Shown piece by piece: positions 4,940 through 9,971 of a stretch of 9,971 nt of DNA. The first letter of the stretch is position 1. Each line of letters opens with the position of its first letter. The notes under the pieces are model-generated. The model had not been told where the DNA came from. It ran no database searches and was given only the letters and a program-made list of their open reading frames with translations. The position numbers and the translations under genes are program-made. Origin of the DNA: Candidatus Woesearchaeota archaeon (lineage in GTDB: Archaea > Nanobdellota > Nanobdellia > Woesearchaeales > ARS49); NCBI GenBank assembly GCA_026394935.1, contig JAPLZR010000005.1, positions 1-9,971 of the forward strand, in the 5' to 3' direction.

Positions 4940-5760
4940 AATCACTCGGCGGACAAGCAATCGTGGAAGGAGTAATGATAAAAGGCACTGACAACATCTC
5001 AATGGCGGTCAGAGTCAACAAGAAAATAATAACGAAAAAAGAACCATTTGTTTCCGCAACAGAAAAACACAAAATTCTCGCAATACCACTCATCAGAGGA
5101 GTAATACACCTATTTGAAATGATGATAGTAGGAATAAAAGCACTCACGTGGAGCGCAAACCAGCAAGGCGAAGACGAACAACTAACACCAATTGAGTGGA
5201 TAGTCACATTCGGAATAGCAATAATACTAACAATAGGACTGTTTGTCCTACTGCCATACTACGCATCAAGATTCGTGTTCAGCCCGGAAACGATAAAATT
5301 CGGCATACTTGACGGAGTAATACGCCTCTCGGTATTTTTCCTATACCTTGCAGGAATAGGAATAATGAAAGACGTCAAAAGAATGTTCCAATACCACGGA
5401 GCAGAACACATGACAGTACACTGCTACGAAAGCGGGAAAAAACTCACAATAACAAACGCCAAAAAGTTTCCAAAAGAACACCCAAGATGCGGAACAAGCC
5501 TTTTAGTATTCGTAGTAGCAGTAAGCATAGTATTATTCTCAATCGTAAGAACACCGCACTGGTACTACAACGTGCCGGCAAGAATACTGTTAATACCAGT
5601 AGTTGCAGGAATATCATACGAACTGCTCAAGTTCAGCGCAAGAATCAAATGCCTCAAATGGCTCACATATCCAGGAATCTGGACACAAAAACTAACAACA
5701 AGAAAGCCAACTGACAAGCAGATTGAAGTTGCGATTGCAGCGGTGAATAAGGCGAAATGA
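4936..5760 (+). CDS. DUF1385 (YqhQ-family) membrane protein
   Basis: A 274-residue protein with the complete DUF1385 signature. The signature starts with GGQAIVEGVMIKG (5-17). RGVIHLFEMMIVGIKAL (54-70) follows, then the metal-ligand-like YHGAEHMTVHCYE (153-165), HPRCGTS (182-188) and the C-terminal PGIWTQKLTTRKPTDKQIEVA (246-266). Hydrophobic segments at about 87-107, 124-143, 190-206 and 211-230 suggest four membrane helices. The conserved His/Glu/Cys residues cluster between helices two and three and suggest a membrane-embedded metal enzyme. The family is best known from bacteria (YqhQ in Bacillus) and its biochemical role is not established to my knowledge. It overlaps both neighbours by 4 bp, so it is translated with the MBL protein upstream and the small membrane protein downstream. 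Confidence 0.9.
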   Translation: MKSLGGQAIVEGVMIKGTDNISMAVRVNKKIITKKEPFVSATEKHKILAIPLIRGVIHLFEMMIVGIKALTWSANQQGEDEQLTPIEWIVTFGIAIILTIGLFVLLPYYASRFVFSPETIKFGILDGVIRLSVFFLYLAGIGIMKDVKRMFQYHGAEHMTVHCYESGKKLTITNAKKFPKEHPRCGTSLLVFVVAVSIVLFSIVRTPHWYYNVPARILLIPVVAGISYELLKFSARIKCLKWLTYPGIWTQKLTTRKPTDKQIEVAIAAVNKAK

Positions 5761-5918
5761 AGATAAAGAAGATACTTGGTTTAATTGGAATTATTGCGTG
5801 CATCTTGCTGCTGATTTTAACAGCATTCAGAATAATAAGCTGGACATATTTCTGGATAGGCATAATATTGATAGCGGTGTTTGCATACTGGATACTGCCG
5901 AAGATGAAAAATGCTTGA
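5757..5918 (+). CDS. 53-residue two-helix membrane protein
   Basis: A small ORF that overlaps the DUF1385 stop by 4 bp (ATGA at 5757-5760) and the next start by 8 bp, so it fills the operon exactly. The protein begins MKIKKILGLIGIIACILLL and has two hydrophobic segments (about 6-24 and 28-48) separated by FRIISW, with a short basic tail PKMKNA. The lysines at both ends and the short loop predict a hairpin with both ends in the cytoplasm. No known family is recognised. Tight overlap on both sides is the main evidence that it is real. It could be an accessory subunit of the DUF1385 membrane protein. Confidence 0.7.
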   Translation: MKIKKILGLIGIIACILLLILTAFRIISWTYFWIGIILIAVFAYWILPKMKNA

Positions 5919-6786
5919 AGAAGTTTTAATCAAAGAACTGAACGACAAAGGAGTTCTTTATGTTAAAAATGCAGGCGAATCGATTAGAGGGCTGGCTGAT
6001 GCTGACCTGAAAAAGCACGGTTTCAACCCTGCTGACAGCGCTGAAAAAGCCAAAGCTTTTTTGATGAAAACAGAAAAATCCCTAACACACGAGGAAATGG
6101 ACAGAATATACGAGATTATGACTGGAAACATAAATTTTCCCCTCTACAGAATAACCACTTCTGACATTAACGGATTAATGATAAAATATGAAAGAAGAAA
6201 TGAGACAGAAGAAGAAATTATTCTCTGCAGGCTCATAGAAGATGAATACAAAGAAGTTGTTTCAGTCCAGACGCACGGAAACGTCGCATCCGTCAGCACA
6301 ATATATGATGATGAATTTTATCCCCAAGTTTGGGAGGAATTCCCTCCGCACGAAAAATACGACCCTGAAAAACTTGTCGGAAAAATATTTGAAATAATAG
6401 ACGACGAAGTGCTAAAACAATACAGGCCAATGCTGAACGACGGGAAACCCGCGGATGTAAAACTTGACGAGATGCTTGATGGCATAGGAACTGCCTTTTA
6501 CATGTGGAGAAACGTGCCTAAATGCAAAAAATACATACCAGATGCCCTGCTGAGAGCATCAATGGACGAGAACATGCTCTGGACGTATGACCGCAGCAAT
6601 GAAATGAAAACAATCATGCTTTTCGTATTAGGATACGTAATGAAAAACCGGGAAAAAGTAGCTGATTACGTAGAAGATAAAAGAAAAAGCCTGCCTGATG
6701 AAGACGGAAAACCCCTGATGGGACTGTATCTCGGACTGATACGACATCTCGGAAAAAAAATATTCTTCAAGAAAATCACCGATTGA
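5911..6786 (+). CDS. Unrecognised 291-residue soluble protein, last gene of the MBL-DUF1385 operon
   Basis: No family is recognised. There is no signal peptide, membrane segment or cysteine metal cluster. The protein is acidic and mixed alpha/beta. The N-terminal part (1-80) is helical (LIKELNDKG, DADLKKHGF, LTHEEMDRIYEIMTG). A beta-rich middle follows (about 84-140: FPLYRITTSDINGLMIKYERR, EIILCRLIEDEYKEVVSVQTHGNVASVSTIYD). The C-terminal part is helical (155-290) with GTAFYMWRNVPKC and MKTIMLFVLGYVMKNREKV. The short repeat-like 'DxxLxxHGF' resembles loops in many archaeal hypothetical proteins but gives no assignment. The ATG at 5911 overlaps the 53-residue gene by 8 bp, supporting co-translation. 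It ends 11 bp from the convergent M16 gene, leaving little room for separate terminators. Codon choice is more mixed (GTT, CTT, GCT) than in the strongly A-ending genes before it. Confidence 0.75.
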   Translation: MLEEVLIKELNDKGVLYVKNAGESIRGLADADLKKHGFNPADSAEKAKAFLMKTEKSLTHEEMDRIYEIMTGNINFPLYRITTSDINGLMIKYERRNETEEEIILCRLIEDEYKEVVSVQTHGNVASVSTIYDDEFYPQVWEEFPPHEKYDPEKLVGKIFEIIDDEVLKQYRPMLNDGKPADVKLDEMLDGIGTAFYMWRNVPKCKKYIPDALLRASMDENMLWTYDRSNEMKTIMLFVLGYVMKNREKVADYVEDKRKSLPDEDGKPLMGLYLGLIRHLGKKIFFKKITD

Positions 6787-6797
6787 GCTCGCAGGAA

Positions 6798-7982
6798 TCA
6801 AGACAGACCCTTAGCAACAACATAACCTCTGTCAAGCAGCATTCTGGCAACATAAGCAACATCCTCTTTGTCAACATGATTAACAGCCTGTTCAATATCA
6901 GAGGGCTGCAGATTATGCAATATCTCATGGAAAATCCGATTTAAATCAAAATGAGTTGCCTTATGAATCAACTGGATCTGATACCCCTTCCTAAAAGTTT
7001 CAAGAATATCCTTACCAATACCTTTCAAAGAAATCTGACTTAGCGCTTTAAAATATTCTTTTTCAACCAAAGAAAAATTATCAGGTTCTGTCTCCACCCT
7101 TAAAATCGCCTCTCCAGCATTGCCGGAATATGACACTGCAATATCAAAACTGTAACAAAGCCCGTGAATGTCACGCAGCCTCCTGTTCATCGGACCGTAA
7201 TCTTCAGCCAAATACCGAAACAGGAAAGTCTTGGCAATATTCCTCTGCAAAGAAAGACCTGAAAAAGGAGGAAGCTGGTGCGCAATCTTGACAAAAGGCT
7301 TTTCTATTCCTTTTCTTGAAAACTCAATTCTCTTCTCCAAAACACGTTCAACAGGCAATGTAACAGGCTTAGCATATCCTTTCTCCCTAATCCGCTCAAA
7401 ACAACCAATACCCTCTTCAAGTCCTGAATTCAAACCTCCAGTAACATACAAAAAAGAATTACCAGGAGAATAAAACCTGTTAAAAAAATCACAACAAGCA
7501 GCACTATCAATCTTATCAAGACTCAAACGACTTGTTCTGTTGTTCGGAATCAATTTATCGTGCTTAGGAGATATAATGGCAAAAATACGCTCATCCAATC
7601 GCCCCTCCCTGGAACTACTTTCCTCCAAATCCTTGCGCACAACAATAAGCTCCCTGTCAAGCCACCTGATATGAGGCCTCAAAAGAACCTTCCTCAAATT
7701 CTTCAAAACCCGAAGCAAATCTTCAGGAAAAAAACACTCATAAACATATTTTGTAGTCTGAAATTCAGTAAAAGCATTGCACCGGACATAATTCAAAGCA
7801 CCCCTTTTACTATAAAGTTTGCTCCCAGAATTCTGAATGTGCTCAACAACATGGCCAATCTCAGGAACAGTATCATTAACCCAACCAGCATTAACGACAA
7901 GATAAGCAGCACACTCCCTGATAGGCTTTCTCTCAATAAACACCTTTAAGCCGTTGTCCAGAACCCTGCGCTCAATATCCAT
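6798..7982 (-). CDS. M16-family zinc peptidase homologue
   Basis: A 394-residue M16 (pitrilysin/processing-peptidase-like) protein. The N-terminus, VLDNGLKVFIERKP (7-20), is the family's opening strand pair. The inverted zinc motif is present as HVVEH (44-48) in EIGHVVEHIQNSGS. The distal acidic motif reads RELIVVRKDLEES (110-122). Aligned with the family pattern E-x6-E ('ER.VVL.E'), Glu111 matches the first glutamate and the third zinc ligand falls on Asp118 instead of Glu, unless Glu120 or Glu121 serves. The second half contains FSRKGIEKPFVKIAHQLPPFSG and later YGPMNRRLRDIHGLCYSFD, equivalent to the family's 'R.Y' substrate-binding R-G-L-x-Y region. Length fits single-chain members that dimerise. 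The ATG at 7982 is preferred to TTG at 7985, because a TATA box lies 27 bp upstream, giving a leaderless mRNA. Confidence 0.85.
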   Translation of the reverse strand: MDIERRVLDNGLKVFIERKPIRECAAYLVVNAGWVNDTVPEIGHVVEHIQNSGSKLYSKRGALNYVRCNAFTEFQTTKYVYECFFPEDLLRVLKNLRKVLLRPHIRWLDRELIVVRKDLEESSSREGRLDERIFAIISPKHDKLIPNNRTSRLSLDKIDSAACCDFFNRFYSPGNSFLYVTGGLNSGLEEGIGCFERIREKGYAKPVTLPVERVLEKRIEFSRKGIEKPFVKIAHQLPPFSGLSLQRNIAKTFLFRYLAEDYGPMNRRLRDIHGLCYSFDIAVSYSGNAGEAILRVETEPDNFSLVEKEYFKALSQISLKGIGKDILETFRKGYQIQLIHKATHFDLNRIFHEILHNLQPSDIEQAVNHVDKEDVAYVARMLLDRGYVVAKGLS

Positions 7983-8003
7983 CAAAACAGCTTTTTATGG
8001 TCG

Positions 8004-8013
8004 CAATATAAAG
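8004..8013 (-). promoter_or_regulatory. TATA box for the M16 gene
   Basis: The minus strand reads CTTTATATTG, centred about 27 bp before the ATG at 7982 with no SD. This fixes the start at the ATG rather than the TTG one codon earlier. Confidence 0.6.
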
Positions 8014-8035
8014 CTTTCCTGCAGAATTACTAAAT

Positions 8036-8740
8036 TCACAAACCAAGCTTTCTCGCCAAATCCTGAGCTTCAGCAAGCTGTTCAGGAGTGCCGATATCAA
8101 GAATATGTTTGCTGATTTCATACTCAAAAACAACACCCTTGTCAATCAGCAATTGAATGGCATCCGGAAGCCAATGCTCGCCCTTCAAACCGGCAGGCAC
8201 TTTTTTACACGCATCAAAGATTTCCCCTGGAAAAATATAAACGCTAAAATTAGCAAGATTTGAAGGAGGAACCTCAGGCTTCTCAATAATCCGCTTAACC
8301 CGCTTTCCCTCTGTGATTAAAATACCATACCGCCTTCCGTCCTCAACTTCCTTACAGGTAAACATTCCCTCAGACTTATGAGCCATCACTCTCTTCAACA
8401 AGTCTGTCTCAAACAAAGAATCACAAGCAATAACGAAAAATCTCTTGTCAGTTACGAACGGCTCTGCCTGCGCAACAGCATCAGCAGAACCCTTAATGCC
8501 CTGCTGAACAGCATATTTAATCTTCATTCCAAACTTCGAGCCATCACCAAAATAATCCATAATCTTCTCTTTCAGATAATAAACAACAATAACAACATCA
8601 GAAATGCCCGCACTCTTAAGCTGGGAAAGAAGAATTTCAAGCATAGGCCTGCCATTAATAGGAACCATTGCTTTAGGAGTCTGAAGAGTCAAAGGCCTCA
8701 AACGCGTTCCCTCACCAGCTGCCAATATAACTGCCTGCAT
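8036..8740 (-). CDS. Sugar-phosphate nucleotidyltransferase
   Basis: A 234-residue single-domain nucleotidyltransferase that would make an NDP-sugar from NTP and a sugar 1-phosphate. It shows the pyrophosphorylase loop AAGEGTRLRPLT (7-18) followed by PKAMVPI (22-28), a GXG-type family signature; CDSLF (106-110), with the metal-binding Asp107 at the position of the usual GDxxF; EKPEVP (153-158); and the C-terminal ILDIGTPEQL (213-222; usual W-x-D-I-G-T-P-E). There is no left-handed beta-helix acyltransferase domain. These traits fit the RmlA/ManC/GalU-type superfamily; the nucleotide and sugar cannot be told from the sequence. It likely supplies surface glycan or glycosylation precursors. The start at 8740 has a TATA box 27 bp upstream and no SD. 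Confidence 0.92.
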   Translation of the reverse strand: MQAVILAAGEGTRLRPLTLQTPKAMVPINGRPMLEILLSQLKSAGISDVVIVVYYLKEKIMDYFGDGSKFGMKIKYAVQQGIKGSADAVAQAEPFVTDKRFFVIACDSLFETDLLKRVMAHKSEGMFTCKEVEDGRRYGILITEGKRVKRIIEKPEVPPSNLANFSVYIFPGEIFDACKKVPAGLKGEHWLPDAIQLLIDKGVVFEYEISKHILDIGTPEQLAEAQDLARKLGL

Positions 8741-8761
8741 ACAAGCAAAGTTTGAGCAGAG

Positions 8762-8773
8762 GTTTATAAAAGT
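8762..8773 (-). promoter_or_regulatory. TATA box for the nucleotidyltransferase gene
   Basis: The minus strand reads CTTTTATAAACC near 8773-8762, centred about 27 bp before the ATG at 8740. It touches the stop codon of the upstream regulator gene, so the two genes are transcriptionally separable. Confidence 0.6.
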
Positions 8774-9345
8774 TACTTCCCGTTCTTCTCGCTAATCTTC
8801 TCAAGAACAATCTTATTAGTAACACCATACGGGTATTTTGTAATAATTTTCATCTGCTCAAGATGCTTGATAATACGATGCGCCTTAACCTTAGTAAGCC
8901 TAACCTTATCAACAATCTGGGCCTGAGTAAGCTCGCCACCAGCATCTTCCAAAGCAGAAATAACCTTTTTCTCTTCAGGAGTTGTCATTGACTCAATAAT
9001 GCTCTTTGTAAGCTCCCTTTTCTCCTTCTTCCTGACAAGATCAAGAATAGATATTCCTGCAAGAATAGAAACAATACAGCCGATAAGAGACGTAATCATA
9101 GTATTTCGGGCAACTCTTGCCATCCTGTCTTCCCTAAATTCAGGTCTTGGAGGAGGCGGAAAAATTCCAGACATATTGGAAAAATCAGGCGTCTGATTGA
9201 CATCACGCATACGAGATTCCATGTCCTCAGCACGCTGGAAATTTGAATAATTTGTAATGAAAAACACCAAAGAAGCACCAGCATATAGAAAGCACATAAT
9301 TAAAACTATCATGTGCAGCTTATGATGAGCAAAATCCAGTTTCAT
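8773..9345 (-). CDS. Membrane-anchored winged-helix transcriptional regulator
   Basis: A 190-residue protein with a clear two-part layout. A first membrane helix (about 10-31, MIVLIMCFLYAGASLVFFI) is followed by an external segment (32-82) with a proline run, FPPPPRPEF (62-70). The second membrane helix is NTMITSLIGCIVSILAGISIL (81-101), followed by a basic cytoplasmic linker (RKKEKRELTK). The C-terminal domain (about 118-184) is a winged helix: TTPEEKKVISALEDAGGELTQ, IVDKVRLTKVKAHRIIKHLEQM (recognition helix) and a wing YPYGVTNKIVLEK. This resembles archaeal MarR/DUF7343-like membrane-bound regulators. It probably senses an envelope signal and binds DNA from the membrane. The gene is divergent from the ABC ATPase gene, its most likely target. 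The Met at 9345 is followed by residues that fit a short cytoplasmic N-terminus. Confidence 0.8.
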   Translation of the reverse strand: MKLDFAHHKLHMIVLIMCFLYAGASLVFFITNYSNFQRAEDMESRMRDVNQTPDFSNMSGIFPPPPRPEFREDRMARVARNTMITSLIGCIVSILAGISILDLVRKKEKRELTKSIIESMTTPEEKKVISALEDAGGELTQAQIVDKVRLTKVKAHRIIKHLEQMKIITKYPYGVTNKIVLEKISEKNGK

Positions 9346-9410
9346 TTCGTTTCAAAACCCCTTTAATTTTTTCCAAATGGTTTCACTTGGTTTCACTAAC
9401 GTTTTATAAG
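9346..9410. promoter_or_regulatory. Divergent control region with tandem TGGTTTCACT repeats
   Basis: Two perfect 10-bp tandem copies of TGGTTTCACT lie at 9378-9397, with further TTTCA hexamer-like copies near 9343-9355 (TTTCATTTCGTTTCA). On the minus strand these read as TGAAAC four times, the last overlapping the regulator's ATG. TTTTATAA at 9402-9409 reads as a TATA box on both strands, so it could serve either divergent gene. The 10-bp period places the copies on one DNA face. Confidence 0.5.
9378..9397. repeat. Perfect 2 x 10-bp tandem repeat
   Basis: TGGTTTCACT occurs twice back to back in the divergent promoter region. It is a candidate regulator-binding site. Confidence 0.85.
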
Positions 9411-9421
9411 TAGTTTCCGGC

Positions 9422-9434
9422 GTATATATAAAAG
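9422..9434 (+). promoter_or_regulatory. TATA box upstream of the ABC gene
   Basis: GTATATATAAAAG predicts transcription from about 9453. This would leave a leader of about 65 nt before the ABC ATG at 9518, with no recognisable SD, and would begin inside the 22-codon ORF. Confidence 0.45.
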
Positions 9435-9439
9435 TTTGT

Positions 9440-9508
9440 ATGATTAAGACAATAATAGAACTAAAAAATCTGACAAAGAAGCACCAAATGACTAGTCAAC
9501 ATGACTAA
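9440..9508 (+). pseudogene. 22-codon ORF resembling an ABC-ATPase N-terminus
   Basis: ATG to TAA, encoding MIKTIIELKNLTKKHQMTSQ plus HD. Residues 3-17 (KTIIELKNLTKKHQM) align with residues 2-16 of the ABC protein just downstream (ETILKLENVWKIYKM). There are six identities, several conservative changes and about 28 of 45 matching bases. It is in the same reading frame as the ABC gene, separated by one stop codon and three sense codons. It may be the relic start of a second ABC gene joined here by deletion or duplication, or a short translated leader. No SD is visible. Confidence 0.45.
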
Positions 9509-9517
9509 AAAAATGCT

Positions 9518-9971
9518 ATGGAAACAATCCTAAAACTAGAAAACGTCTGGAAAATATACAAAATGGGAGATGTAGAAGTAGTTGCGCTAAAAGGAGTCAG
9601 TGTGGAAATACAAAAAGGAGACTTTGTAGCAATAATCGGAGCATCAGGAAGCGGAAAATCAACAATGATGAACCTCATGGGATGCCTTGACACGCCAACA
9701 AAAGGCACAATCTACCTTAAATCACGGGACATAAGCAAGATGAGCGAGTCAGACCTTGCGTCATTAAGAGGCAAGACAATCGGATTCATATTCCAGCAGT
9801 ACAACCTGATTCACTCAATGACTGCATTTGAAAATGTCATGCTCCCTCTTGAATTTCTAGAGTATAGCAATGAGGACGCAGCAAAAAGAGCAAGAGAGCT
9901 GCTAAATATTGTAGGGCTTGGCAAATTGATGAACAACAGGCCAACACAGCTCTCAGGCGGAGAGCAGCAAA
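9518..9971 (+). CDS. MacB/LolD-type ABC transporter ATP-binding protein, N-terminal part
   Basis: 151 codons are visible before the window ends. Motifs in order are METILKLENVWKIYKMG (1-17); the Walker A loop GASGSGKST (41-49), followed by MNLMGCLDTPTKG (51-63), a hallmark of the MacB/LolD/FtsE-like lipoprotein- and peptide-exporter class; the Q loop FIFQQYNLI (90-98) and MTAFENVMLPLEF (101-113); and the start of the signature LSGGEQQ (145-151), where the sequence stops just before the Walker B region. These ATPases sit on the cytoplasmic face and drive a FtsX/MacB-like permease that should follow to the right. The ATG at 9518 is the family-typical start, although it has no SD and no TATA at leaderless spacing. 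Control by the divergent membrane-bound regulator is inferred. Confidence 0.95.
   Translation, partial: METILKLENVWKIYKMGDVEVVALKGVSVEIQKGDFVAIIGASGSGKSTMMNLMGCLDTPTKGTIYLKSRDISKMSESDLASLRGKTIGFIFQQYNLIHSMTAFENVMLPLEFLEYSNEDAAKRARELLNIVGLGKLMNNRPTQLSGGEQQ

Noticed and set aside
7983..7985. TTG start for the M16 gene
   Set aside because: The ATG next to it has a TATA box at the spacing of other leaderless starts in the window.
9513..9533. ATG at 9513 before the ABC gene
   Set aside because: It is in another frame and reaches a stop after six codons.
1..9971. CRISPR arrays or insertion sequences
   Set aside because: No regularly spaced repeats, transposase genes or terminal inverted repeats with target duplications are visible.

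Overview
The window looks like a stretch of an archaeal chromosome. The strongest evidence is in the promoters. Several genes have a TATA box about 25-27 bp before the ATG and no Shine-Dalgarno (SD) sequence, which is the archaeal leaderless pattern. Other genes have a TATA box further upstream plus an SD. The single tRNA is a His tRNA with a genomically encoded G-1 and C73 and no encoded CCA. Compact overlapping genes and moderately AT-rich DNA suggest a small-genome (DPANN-like, for example Woesearchaeota-type) lineage. That placement is inference only.

Layout. 1-2887, all on the minus strand: the N-terminus of a saccharopine-dehydrogenase-like NAD(P)-binding protein (cut by the window edge), a PHP-domain phosphoesterase, a ParB/sulfiredoxin-fold protein overlapping hisS by 4 bp, and hisS (histidyl-tRNA synthetase). 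2888-3063: hisS leader DNA with a 50-bp inverted-repeat element, then the tRNA-His(GUG) gene on the same strand. 3064-3337: a promoter-rich gap with short repeats. 3338-3697: a DoxX-family membrane protein. 3748-4276: a type II toxin-antitoxin pair (RHH/VapB-like antitoxin plus MazF/PemK-like toxin). 4310-6786: a four-gene overlapping operon of an UlaG/UPF0173-like metallo-beta-lactamase-fold protein, a DUF1385 (YqhQ) membrane protein, a 53-residue two-helix membrane protein and an unrecognised 291-residue soluble protein. 6798-9345, minus strand: an M16 zinc-peptidase homologue, a sugar-phosphate nucleotidyltransferase and a membrane-anchored winged-helix regulator. 9346-9517: a divergent control region with tandem repeats and a 22-codon ORF. 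9518-end: a truncated MacB/LolD-type ABC ATPase.

The most unusual signal is the tRNA-His / hisS junction. Between the tRNA and its cognate synthetase gene, a hairpin element reproduces the complete eight-pair tRNA-His acceptor helix, including the G-1:C73 identity pair. It repairs the one mismatch present in the tRNA itself. The hisS gene carries a good SD, which implies a leadered mRNA that would include this structure. This suggests a tRNA-mimic leader for autoregulation by HisRS, in the spirit of bacterial thrS. The competing explanation is a recombination scar at the tRNA 3' end.

A second lead is the 22-codon ORF before the ABC gene. Its peptide resembles the ABC protein's own N-terminus, so it may be a duplicated or recombined ABC gene start. 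It lies next to a divergently transcribed membrane-bound regulator with 10-bp tandem operator-like repeats. A third is the operon linking an MBL protein with an altered metal motif to DUF1385 and two uncharacterised proteins.
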